This document shows, in pieces, positions 12,039 to 22,108 of a DNA stretch of 64,000 nt. A program made the position numbers and the translations under genes. Each line of letters opens with the position of its first letter. Within the stretch, counting starts at the first letter, position 1. The stretch covers positions 53,535-117,534 of the forward strand of contig JAFJTR010000092.1 in the NCBI GenBank assembly GCA_022559985.1, in the 5' to 3' direction. Source of the stretch: Parastagonospora avenae f. sp. tritici 18332-5. Its lineage: Eukaryota; Ascomycota; Dothideomycetes; Pleosporales; Phaeosphaeriaceae. The notes beneath the pieces were generated by a model, which did no database searches, was not told the DNA's origin, and was given only the letters and a program-made list of their open reading frames with translations.

Positions 12039-12339
12039 GACATGAAACAGTTCTCTTCAGTGTCGGTTTCTTGGAAGCTAGCAAAGTTATAGCAGAAAAT
12101 GTGAAGAAGAGATTAAGGCTGTGGAAAGCTTTCCGTGTAGCGCTGCTGTACTTAGGACCATGCGGCACTAAGAATTGATTCCAGGTGAGTGTAGTACATG
12201 GGTGAGATAAATCCTCATCGATCTCTCACGCGCCCGAATCGCTGAATGTTTGGCCACATGGTAAAGACGGCGTACAAAAGTCCCGTCTAGAAATTTCGTT
12301 GACGTATACCTCGCCTTCGTGTTCAAGGTAAAGGTAGTA
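12039..12339. other. Promoter region of the P-loop protein gene
   Basis: A 301-bp gap between two minus-strand genes, containing the 5' region of the P-loop gene and the 3' UTR of the acetyltransferase gene. Nothing else is recognisable. Confidence 0.4.
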
Positions 12340-13053
12340 TTACCCAAGACTGATTTTCGGTCGCCTGTAGAACACAACATGGGTATGCTTCGAGATCCCA
12401 CCACACCGGTCCAGCTCCTCCTGGGAAGCGAACTTGCTCAAATCCTCAATGGTAAACTGGCCATATTCTTCAAAGCCCACCCTCTTATACATCCTCATCG
12501 CAGGATTATCGCTAGCCGTCTCCAAACATACGAGAGTCTTTTCTGCGTCTGCTCGATGTAAGATGTCCTCGATAAGACGACTGGCCAAGCCCTGGCCTCG
12601 ATAGTTCTGATGCGTTGCGATGTTGTTCAACAGGTAATGTTTCTCGTCTCCTATGAACTCTTCACGAAGTTTTCTCAGACCGGCGCCGAATTCGATAATC
12701 AGCGCCTTGTTGCTGCGCTCGGGTAGTCGTTTCATGTACATTTCGTCCTCCAGAGCTTGTCGCTCGTCTCGCTCCTCTTGCGTCTCGTTGTTCGCAGGCA
12801 CATCCTTTGGCAAGTGCCATTGTGCAACAGCTACAATCTTTCCCGTAACGGGTTCGCGTATGATGTGCATCTCCATATCTGGAGCTTTCATTTGTCGTGC
12901 AATGCGAGGAGCCATGACGGTGGCTGAATCGGTGGGTTCGGCGTTACCAAGTTGTAGCCTGGAGAATGGAGAGTTCCATGAGTCCACGAGGAGGGAGGCA
13001 ATGCCCTCCGCGTCCTCCTCTATTGCTTTGGAAATTGGCCAGTCGCGACTCAT
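12340..13053 (-). CDS. GNAT-family N-acetyltransferase
   Basis: A single-exon protein of 237 residues. The acetyl-CoA binding motif A is clear at about residues 150-175: YLLNNIATHQNYRGQGLASRLI, with the RxxGxx(A/G) core RGQGLA. It is followed by a LVCLETASDNPAMRMYKRVGF block, the usual motif B end of GNAT enzymes. The N-terminal half has the layout of fungal GNAT proteins acting on small molecules: a D-EGIASLLVDSW start, then IVAVAQWHLP, then an Arg/Glu-rich helical insert (ERDERQALEDEMYMKRLPE). The substrate cannot be told from sequence. It lies head-to-tail downstream of nothing on its own strand and diverges from the Arg/Ser-rich gene at 13770. Confidence 0.88.
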   Translation of the reverse strand: MSRDWPISKAIEEDAEGIASLLVDSWNSPFSRLQLGNAEPTDSATVMAPRIARQMKAPDMEMHIIREPVTGKIVAVAQWHLPKDVPANNETQEERDERQALEDEMYMKRLPERSNKALIIEFGAGLRKLREEFIGDEKHYLLNNIATHQNYRGQGLASRLIEDILHRADAEKTLVCLETASDNPAMRMYKRVGFEEYGQFTIEDLSKFASQEELDRCGGISKHTHVVFYRRPKISLG

Positions 13054-13769
13054 GATCTCGAGTGATGCAGGTACGATAGGAAGATAAGCTCATGATGCGT
13101 CACGATCGAAGCTGACATGTATCGCCAAGCCGGGCGCTAGCCAAAAGCTTATCTATGGGCTTCTTAACGTCAATCCCCAGTACAGCTTGGATTCAATAGA
13201 ACTTGCTCTGAATGATACACAAGAACATGTATGGCATCGTGTGTCCTCCTACTGAGAGAGCTGTGAGTAGTTTGTCTGCACGAGGCCCACCTTCTTGAGT
13301 TCGATAACACCTGGGCCCTTTTGGATCGTGACAAGTCACGCACATATCCGGAAATTGGTATTGATAGTTTCATGCAAAGAACATTCCAGAGGATCCTTGT
13401 ACAGACTGCCGTGACTTTCTGCAAGCCTCGTTTCCTGGTGTGCCCAGGAACATTACATGAACAGACATGAATAAAATCAATCCAACTTCTACATTGCAAG
13501 CGAGTGGGCAGTCTATTTGTTCTTGAATTGATATGATCACGCACTGCCGTTGTCGTGCCGCTTTCCACTCTTTGACGTCCCGTGCTTGCTCTCTTGTGCA
13601 ACTTGTCATTCACCTTGGAGCAAACGGAGCCGCATATAAAACTGGGTCCAAGCTCCCAAAAACCCATTCTCCTCTCAGCAATAATGTATCTTGCCCGTCT
13701 CCCACCTTTCCCACTTCCCCTCATCTATCCACCCTCTTCCACAACCTCACCTCACCTTACCGGCCCTCC
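13054..13769. promoter_or_regulatory. Divergent promoter region with a TATA-like box
   Basis: The region separates a minus-strand acetyltransferase from a plus-strand gene. A CATATAAAAC element at about 13632-13641 lies some 130 nt before the plus-strand ATG and is a reasonable TATA box. Pyrimidine-rich sequence follows up to the ATG, as is common just upstream of fungal starts. Confidence 0.4.
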
Positions 13770-14447
13770 ATGGTGTCCAAACGCCCCCCTCCAGCTCACT
13801 GGAACACATACCGCCCGTCTTACAATGCGGCACCGTCCTCTGCTCGCGGTTCGAACGCAATCTCTCTGCGTGAGCGGCCTAATCGCAGCCGTGAGCCACC
13901 TCACCGCAGCCGGTCTCCCCGTAACCAGCCCTACCGCAGCGAGTCCTACCGCAGCCACACCTACCGGGGCCAAGCCCCCTCACCACCGGTCACCAAGGTC
14001 CACGACGGCAACAACGGCATCAATAGCAAAAAGAAAGCCGGCCTCCTCTGGCCCGCCAACCTCGACGACCTCATGGGCCGCACCACTCGCGCCCTCGACC
14101 TCGTCGTGAACTACGAGCGCGACGCTTGCGGAGGCAACCGCTGGGCCGCCGACGCCATCTACGCAATCAAGTACGAGAGTAAGACGTTCCACGAGCGCAT
14201 TGCCAAACTGAGGGCCTGGGCTCGCGACCCTGAGCGCGCCAAGGCTGAGCCCGCTGAGTTCGCGGACGATATCAGAGTGGTGCGGTACCACTGCGAGTAC
14301 ATCCAGCGTGTGATTTACAGGACAGAGCAGAACTCGGGTGGGGAGAGCCTGTACGAGCTCGAGAAGGCGAGGGAGGCGGAGACGGAGGGTGGAGAGAAGG
14401 ACCAGGCTGGAGCAAAGGACTCCACCACTAGGCGGTGGAAGTGGTAG
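13770..14447 (+). CDS. Arg/Ser-rich hypothetical protein
   Basis: A protein of 225 residues that I do not recognise. The first 75 residues are rich in Arg, Ser, Pro and Tyr, with repeated (S/P)YRS-type units (NQPYRSESYRSHTYRG). The rest is predicted to be helical: LDDLMGRTTRALDLVVNYERDACGGNRWAADAIYAIKYESKTFHERI, then a helix ending IRVVRYHCEYIQRVIYRTEQ and an acidic tail closing with RRWKW. The start at 13770 follows a TATA-like box and a C/T-rich leader; the frame is open 79 codons further upstream with no better start. The Arg/Ser-rich region could bind RNA, but that is speculation. Confidence 0.65.
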   Translation: MVSKRPPPAHWNTYRPSYNAAPSSARGSNAISLRERPNRSREPPHRSRSPRNQPYRSESYRSHTYRGQAPSPPVTKVHDGNNGINSKKKAGLLWPANLDDLMGRTTRALDLVVNYERDACGGNRWAADAIYAIKYESKTFHERIAKLRAWARDPERAKAEPAEFADDIRVVRYHCEYIQRVIYRTEQNSGGESLYELEKAREAETEGGEKDQAGAKDSTTRRWKW

Positions 14448-14922
14448 GGAAATCGTCGTTGACAATGGACCTCGGGCCATCTTGCGGAAAAATTAAAAGC
14501 CTCCCTGGAGGTGTCTAGAGCTTCAAATTGACCAATCTCCCAATATCTTAGACTGTTTTTGTAGTCTGGCTGCATCAGCATCAGCCATTTTGTTGCTTCC
14601 TCTGTAACTTGAGAGCCGACGGGCCTTAGGCAAAACTAATCCAATTCGACTTCCATCTATGGTATAAGGTTGCGACTAGAGATGTGGAAAAAGCAGCGCC
14701 TATTCTCCTCCGAAACCACATCGGAAGCCAGCAGCCCCGCACAACTCCCAATGATCATGCAATTACATTTCCATTGCTTCAAGTTACCCGTTGCCCATCG
14801 TCGTACTAATGGCTCATCTCCACGACTCTGCATTTAATCAAGTCCGAACGTGGTTGGTAAGCGTGAAAGCCGTAAACGCCCATCCCAAGCTGCGTTGTGG
14901 TAAGAATGTCTATATTTTACGT
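14448..14922. other. Convergent 3' region
   Basis: Lies between a plus-strand gene and the end of the minus-strand kinesin gene. It should contain both polyadenylation regions; I see no coding sequence. Confidence 0.4.
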
Positions 14923-17900
14923 CTACCTGCCGTTGTTGAAGAACCAGCTGGTACGCTTCGCCTTGTTGCCCTCGCTGTCACCGTCTTGCTTCTGCAAGTT
15001 GCCGATGACGGGAAGTACAGGTCCGTCCTGGACCGCGCCGCCTCCACGAAGAGGTTTGGCGATACGTGAGCCTACACCGCCGCCAAAAGCGAACGATGCG
15101 CCTGGTCCTGAAGGTGAGCCGAGACCACGTGTCGAGCCAGCCTTTGCGGCTTCGAGACGCTCTTTTACGGCTGTGAGTTGGGCTTCGAATCTGCGTCTTG
15201 TTAGCATATGCTTGAAGCAATCTACAATCATGGTAAACATACCGGTGATTTGCCGCTGTGAGCTTCTCCTGGGAGTCTTGCAATAAGCTTTCGAGAGACT
15301 GTATCCGCTCGTTGCGAGCGATGAGCTTGCGTTCGGCAATAGCGACTTCTTTCTTCAAGGAGCTGTTCTGTTCGACAAGTTGTCGCTGCACAACGGTCAA
15401 CTGCTCGAGGTTGCGTTCCAAGAACATCATCTTCTTCTGTTGAGCACGGTTGTTCGAGGTGCGGAGCACGTTGTTGTACTGCTCACGGGTCTCGTCAAGC
15501 GAGATCTCGAGCTCGACCACCTGTGAAAGAATGTATTAGCGTAATTTGTGGCAAGTGTAATACGGTACTTACACGCTCGCATCGGTTCTGCAGATCGCGC
15601 ATCAAGCTCTTCTTCATGTTGTCGAACTCAGCGATCTGCTGCTGAACAGTCTTGCCGTTGATGCCATTAGCGACGCCATTAGCGATCGCGCCACTCTTGA
15701 TCCGCTGTTGCAAGCTCTCAATCTCAGTCTTCAGCTTGGTGTTGTCTTCTGCTCTCCTGGCTAGATCCTGCTTGAGATCATCAACGAGCTCGACGGTACC
15801 TTCTTGCCTGGCAGCATAGGCATCTGTCAGCTTCGACTTGAGCTCCTCCTTGTCCGACTCGGACAAGTTCTGCTCAAGTAGTTGCTCATATGAGCTCTGG
15901 AGGTCGGCGCATCGTGCCTCAAGAGCTTCACGCCTCTTGCTATGGGCGCCGTCTTCATCGTTCCGCTCTGTGAGCGACAGCTCTGCTTGGCGCACAATGC
16001 CTTGTGTCTCCACAAGCTTCTCTCGTAGTTCTTGTATCGCATCCGGAGCAATGGCTTCGCCTGCCGAGCTCATTTCGTGCAGCTGGTCAAGCTGCTCGAT
16101 GATTCTGCGTATGCTTCGCTCGTTGTCGCTGAAGACTTCGCCACCGAGGTCGAATCCAGCCATCATCTGTGCCATAGCCTCGGCCTTCTTCCTCTTCTTC
16201 TCGTCCATAGCCGCACTGGTTTCCTTCGCATTCATCTTTGCATCCAGGAGCTGCTGCTTGACATCATCGAGCTCGGCTGTGAGTTCCGCGTTGGCTTCCT
16301 TGAGAGCATCCATAGATATTTGGGCCTCCTTGCTTTCAAACTGGATCTTCTCAACCTGCATTTTCATCTCATTGAGCTCAGATGTCATCCGCTCATTGTC
16401 TTTGTTTGTCTTAGAGTCGCGATCCTTGTAGTACTGTAGCTCGTCCTTTGCAGTGGTGAGTTGGTCCACAACCTTGGCCAGTTGCGACTCCTTCTCCGCA
16501 ATTTGATCTTGCAACTCGTTCTCTCGCTTCAGGAACTCGTCCTTCTCATCCTTTTCAAGCGGTATACTTGGTGTACCAGCACGGTCGAGATCCATTCTTG
16601 AATCTGGCCGTGATGGTGCTTCCGAGCTCTTCGTAGCGTCTAGTCTTGATGGAGTTCCAGCACGTGGTGCTGAAGGTGGTCTCTTACTGGTACTTGTGCC
16701 ATTGTCCAGAGCCGGTATCCACCTCTCTTTGGGTACCGTTTCGCCACCACGCCACATTGAGACCTCGCCTTCAAGTGCTGCAATATAGTTCTCGAAAGTG
16801 GTTGCTTGTCCCTGGGCCTTCTTCAACATTGCTTTGAGCTCTGCTGGGCTCAGCTCTGCGTTGATCTTGGCCTTGTTCTTGATCGACTTGGCACGCATAC
16901 CGAATCTCAAGGTACTCAGAGTTTCCGCATCGTTGTAGCTACTTGGCGAGCAATTGATGATGAGCGTTGTCCGGGAGTTACCTCCAAGCGATTCTTGTAG
17001 GATACGTGTGAGCTTGGAGTCTCGATAAGGGATATGCGAGGATTTGCCGTCCGTGAGGGAGTTGATGACCATGCCCAGGGCACTTAAACTCTTGTTGATC
17101 TTCTTCGCTTCCTCCAGGGTCTGTCCACTTGCTCCTGTCTTTCCAACCTTCTCCGAACCAGCCAGATCCACCAAGAAAAGCTGGCCGCTCTTTTGTGATC
17201 CGGTTTCGACATTCTTCTGCGAAACAGTAACGACGAATATGGAGTGCGAACGGGAAGACTCTGCGTTCATGTTTGTTGCTGAAACCGCACGGGCTGTGCC
17301 ACCTCTTCGCAGGACCTCGTAGACCTCATCCTCGCTCGCAACGTAGACCTCAAGTAATCCTTTGACGTAGACACCTCTGTTCTTTTCTTCATGCACTGGA
17401 AGATTGTCGTTTTGCGGCATTAACAGATCTCGGATGCGCTCCATGTAAATTTCCATGTAGCTGACTCTGACGGTGTACTCGATATTGCTTGGCGATGCCA
17501 TGATGTTCGCGAAGACTTGCTGGACAATACGTGGAATAACACCTCTTCCCGCTTCGTCGTCAATATCGCTTCCCATCATGGTGTAGGACTTTCCAGCACC
17601 AGTCTGACCGTAGGCAAAGACCGTGCCATTATAGCCGTTCAGGATATCGTCGACGGTCGAGCGGATGGAGTAGTCGAAGACATCGGCCTGGCGCGAGGCC
17701 ATGTCGAACACGCGATCGAAGGTGAAGGCCCCCGCGGCCTCTTTGGACTGTGGCCATCATGTCAGCGATTTCCTATACGTCCAGCTCCTCTCGAGATAAC
17801 AATAAGGGCGTACCTGAATCGTGCATGTGTCTTCTGAATTGAAGTCGACTATGGGCTCTCCCCCGCTGGCGAGTTCGATCTTGTTCTGCGGGCGGAACCG

Positions 17901-18042
17901 CGCCACGACTACATTGTCCCACAGTCAGTATACCGCACGGCTGTGTCTGTACTGGTTCGCAGCGCACCTTTGATTGTGTTCCTATCACCGAGTGTTAGCA
18001 TGTCTCATTCCTCGAACACCGCCTAAGAGCTACGTACGACAT
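14923..18042 (-). CDS. kinA: Conventional kinesin heavy chain (kinesin-1)
   Basis: Plus-end microtubule motor that moves vesicles and dynein toward hyphal tips. Six exons are inferred: 18042-18038 (5 nt), 17981-17968 (14 nt), 17908-17814, 17747-15573, 15520-15243 and 15190-14923, with introns of 56, 59, 66, 52 and 52 nt, giving 944 residues. The spliced N-terminus reads MSNTIKVVARFRPQN, exactly the expected kinesin strand, which supports the two tiny exons. The motor has the P-loop GQTGAGKS at 85-92, switch I NMNAESSRSHSIF, and switch II DLAGSEKVGKTGA. Long coiled coils follow. The tail has an IAK motif (SRIAKPLRGG, about residues 897-906), the self-inhibitory element of kinesin-1, and ends with KRTSWFFNNGR as in fungal conventional kinesins. 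Length is normal for the fungal family. Confidence 0.95.
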
Positions 18043-18800
18043 GATTGCTGCTCTCTACAGCGTTTTGGCCCACAGGCCGCACTCTGTTTGCTCTGCACAC
18101 TCGCTGCGGCAGTGTCGCTGCGAACACAGGGGGGGCTGCTGTCGTGGTACCGGCACGTCTTGCTTGTCGCGGCGCGTGGCAGATGGTAATTAAGGACCCC
18201 CGCTGCTGGTAGGGGGACCGAGATGACTAGTTATGCCGCCGGATCGAGCTGGCCACCCTAGTGCAAACAAGATGATGCAAGCCAGCCGCTCTGCAGTAAA
18301 CAAAGCGTGCCCAAGTACTGTCACTGGACGGGCGCAGCGAATGGGAGAATATTGGCGGCGTGGGTCGAGGTGCAGTGGACGCTTCGGCTTGTTGATTCGG
18401 CGCAAGATCGGAAACCGCGCTTTCCCTGACCCTTGACCCCACGCTCGTGACGCAGGGCCCTTAGCTAAGGCGAACACATGTCACTCAGTGAAATACAGCA
18501 TCGAGGGTCCAACAAGTCGATCCGCAGGGCACATATCTAATTTCGTATTAGAAACACGACATGCTTGATGCCACACGATCTCGGATGAACAGTAGCACGG
18601 CGGTAGGACATTCACTTCATTATACTAAAGAAGACTACTGCACATTGCGGATGAGGGACCTGCGACGCCTCGCTGAGAGAGCAAAATGTACCAAAACGCC
18701 TGTACTGCTAATGTGACTGGTATAGCTGAACGCCATGCCGACCAATAACGCCATATTTATGCCAGATTCATGCCATATTTCATCGTCACCGTTGTCCACA
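18043..18800. other. Intergenic: kinesin promoter and rad6 3' region
   Basis: Upstream of the minus-strand kinesin gene and downstream of minus-strand rad6 is on the opposite side, so this holds the kinesin 5' region and the 3' UTR of rad6. No coding frame is convincing. Confidence 0.4.
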
Positions 18801-19516
18801 TCAGTCGTCCCAGCTCTTCTCCACAGTCTCACGGACACGCTTGGTGTACTCTTTGCGGTTCTCCTTGTATAGATTTGACGCTTCGACATTGGCGGGCGAG
18901 GACGTGTTGGGGTCGTTCAGCAAGCTACGCCATGTTAGTACTCCTCCATGGATATGGATGCTCTATCGCGGGGCATACCTCTGAATGCTCGTCAAGACCG
19001 CGGCGACGTCGTAGGTTGGCGACCACCGGTTCTGCAAGATATCGAGACACAGCTCTCCGGTACCGTATACGTTGGGGTGGAACATGGTGCTGATGAACTT
19101 CACGCTCGGCGGCTTGTTTGGGTATGCTTCCTCAAAGTGCATGACAAGGCGGAAGGTCCCATCTTCGAAAGGCGTGTCTGCGGGGCCGATAATGACTGCG
19201 TTCCTGCCGACTGTTAGTGATTGTGTGGAGCACAAGTGTTCTTCTGCTGGTGCCTGTGCTACAGTGACATGCAAGAGTACATGGAAAGTGTCGCGTGCGG
19301 GGAAAGAATAGGTGGAATCGTACCAGGTCATGACATTGTCGGCTATGGGAGATGCGGAGACACCAGCGGGAGGGTCTGTTTGCATGCGCTGTAGGTCTTC
19401 TTGTTAGCAACATCCTCAGGCACCATCGTGCTGCAGCTGGCGTGCAGCTTCACTACACAGCGAGGGTGGCGTACCTTGAAGTCGCGCATCAAACGGCGAC
19501 GAGCGGCAGTAGACAT
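18801..19516 (-). CDS. rad6: Rad6-type E2 ubiquitin-conjugating enzyme
   Basis: E2 enzyme that mono-ubiquitinates histone H2B with Bre1 and PCNA with Rad18, and acts in N-degron turnover with Ubr1. Exons are 19516-19475, 19388-19324, 19203-18979 and 18924-18801, with introns of 86, 120 and 54 nt, giving 151 residues, the exact length usual for filamentous fungi, which lack the acidic tail of the yeast enzyme. The sequence starts [21 protein letters not shown]; the HPN motif is at 78-80 and the catalytic Cys88 sits in [12 protein letters not shown]. Residue 83 is Gly (VYGTGE) where Ala is common, a mild substitution. For the second intron the acceptor ggcag rather than the nearer aacag is needed to give MTWNAVIIGP. 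Confidence 0.97.
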
Positions 19517-20105
19517 CTTGATTGACGGGATCAAGGGTTGTGTTCGAGCTTGGAAGATTCGAGGTAGTGGAAAGACGGTGAGGGGGAGGTCAAGCAAGGC
19601 AAGGTCGTCACTATGCGCGATGCGGGAGTGATGGGGCATGGCCGCACGCCGATCGGCTCGTGGTCCGCAACGCCACCTCACGTGGGTAACCCCAATCCGC
19701 AGCCCCGATCTGTCACATCTGCACCAGTATTGTAAGCGGCATTATCATTAGTGCGAAACCACAAAGGAGTCTCATTTCACTCTGGTATAACCATTGTATT
19801 TCTGTTTGCGGTTCTACAAGATTTACTCTGCACTTGGTATTCTACTCCCCAACGCCGTGCATTTTGTGTCGCCAAAAATATGCTGTCAAATTCATTATGC
19901 CGTAGGCTTTGCAGTGCTCGCTAAATCTTCGGACGCACATGTCATCGAATCGTGATGTCGTCAATCGCTAAAGGGCAATGCAAGCATGATCGGCTACCAA
20001 AAAAAGTCCTGATGAAGTTGTCCTCAGTCATGTCGAGAGATGGATATGACTGGAAAGGCTCCCGTGAAGAAGAGAGGGCGGGCAAGCCCTCGAACAACGA
20101 GCGCA
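19517..20105. other. rad6 promoter and choline sulfatase 3' region
   Basis: Spacer between two minus-strand genes. I see no coding sequence in it. Confidence 0.4.
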
Positions 20106-22108
20106 TCACTCGCCAAAGGCACCGGCGATGCCATGGTGGCTGGCACCGGCCGTCCGTTCGCGACCAAGGTGATCGACAACGGGGAAACGAGCACGACGCT
20201 CAAGGTCGTCCAAGGGGATGTGGGAGCGGATAAACCGGTCCTTGTCATTGTAGGGAGGCTGGTAGTCCCAAGACTCCTGGCGACCGATCTGCAGGGCGCT
20301 CCAAGCGATCTGACGCATGCGCTGGCTCTTGAGAGCATCTTTGTGGATCTGCTGGAAGTCCCACTTCTCCCGGGCTTCGGCCTCGAAGTCGGCAAGAACC
20401 TTCTGATGGTGCGACTTGGCTGAGGTAGCAAGGTTGACAAGCTCCTTAGGATCGTTGACCAGATCGAAGAGTTGTGGAGGGTCGACCAAAGAGTATGTAT
20501 ACTTCCACTGGTTGCGTCGAATCATGTAAGTAGGAGTGACAGTGCCTTCGCCCATATATTCACCAAAGACTTCATCCTTTCCAGGCTTGTCAGAGACGAG
20601 ATATTCATGGAGGCTGACACCGTCAATGGGCAGAATGGCGGAAGCGTCGCCACCAGCAAGGTCAATGAACGTTGGGAGGAGGTCCATTGTAGACACGGAC
20701 TCTTTGACTATCTTGGGTTCGAACTTGGTCGGGCAATTGATGATCATGGGCACCCGCGCGCTGTTCTCGAACCATGACATCTTGTACCAGAGGCTGCGCT
20801 CGCCTAGCATGTCGCCGTGGTCACCCGAGAAGACGATGACGGTATCTTTGTCGAGGTAGCAGTTCTTGAGTAAACGCACAAGCTTACCAACCTGATCATC
20901 GACGAAGCTACATGCAGCAAAATAGGCACGTCGAGCACGGATTTTGGCCTCGTCGGGTACCGGGTTGTCCCACAGATCGATGGTCTTCATGAGACGCTCG
21001 GAGTGCTGGTCTTGCTCTTCCTGAGGAATCTCCACGTCAGGTAGAGGAATATCGACGCCCTCATAGCGGTCCCAGTACTCCTGGATCATGGTGTACGGGT
21101 CATGAGGATGAGTGAGGGAGATGGTCAGGGCAAATGGCCGACGCGTCTCTGGGTCAGACCGAACATAATCATAGAGGTATTGCTGCGCCTGGAGAGGGGG
21201 TCAGCTCGGCGTGATGGGTTATCGGCTCCCCAAGCCATTCAATTCCTTACCTTGTACATGACATCCTCATCGTAGTCCAGCTGATTTGACCGAACACATG
21301 GGCCTGCCTGCATTACTGAGGACATGTTGTGGTACCATTCCTGTCTCTCTTCAGGCTTGTCCCAGTTCACTGCCCATCCGAGATCTCCAGGGTAGATGTC
21401 GGAGGTAAGCCTTGGGGGCAAAAGTTAGTCTCGTTTGTGGTCAGTGAGTAGGAATATTCACCTGTGCTCGAATCCATGAAGCTGGTCAGGACCGATGAAG
21501 TGCATCTTTCCGGCAAGTGCCGTCTCATAGCCCTCGCGTCGGAGGTAATGTGCGTAGGTAGGAACTTCAGGGCCAAGGATGGAGGCGTTGTCATACCCAC
21601 CGATCTTGGATGGCAACTGACCCGTGCACATAGTGAACCTGGACGGAGCACACAACGGTGAGTTGCAGTAGGCACTCGCGAAGTTGACTCCCGTCTTGGC
21701 TAGCTCATCAAGATGTGGTGTCTTGATGACTGAATTCGGGTCGTTCATCTTGAGAAGTGGAGCAGCCATTTGGTCGGCCATGATGTACAGGATGTTCGGC
21801 CCCTTGGTCGATCCATTGGTTGTCTGGCTCTGTGTTGCATAGGCCTGTGACTGTTGGAGAAGGGACTGGGAGGTGACGAAGTCATTAACAGCCCGCTGGC
21901 GAGTTGGCAAGCCATGACTGCTTGCGTTGCTCTGGCTGCCGTTTGCTTGACCGTTGCCCGCGGCCGAAGAACCTCCAAATGAATAACTTCCGCCGACGGG
22001 CGCATGCGCTTCAAATGAGTTCGCGCCCTCCGCCTTTGAGGGCGACCGGGCTGGGTGAGAGTACGAGGGCGATTGCGACTCCGGCTCCAGCAGAAGGCTT
22101 GGGGCCAT
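20106..22108 (-). CDS. Choline sulfatase with an N-terminal extension
   Basis: Hydrolyses choline-O-sulfate to choline and sulfate, releasing stored sulfur and feeding glycine betaine synthesis. Exons are 22108-21462, 21410-21251 and 21188-20106, with introns of 51 and 62 nt, giving 629 residues. The sulfatase core starts at about residue 104 with NILYIMADQMAAP. The formylglycine site is Cys153 in CAPSR, and DKDTVIVFSGDHGDMLGERSLWYK is the metal-binding aspartate block. PSKIGGYDN, LAGKMHFIGPDQLHGFEHRLTSDIYP and the C-terminal WDYQPPYNDKDRFIRSH region are characteristic of choline sulfatases rather than aryl sulfatases. The first 100 residues are Ser/Gln/Ala-rich, lack a signal peptide and are an unusual addition. 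The enzyme is probably cytosolic, as in other fungi. Confidence 0.92.

Noticed and set aside
15838..16431. 197-codon plus-strand frame
   Set aside because: Antisense to the kinesin coiled coil; Ser/Leu richness mirrors Glu/Lys codons.
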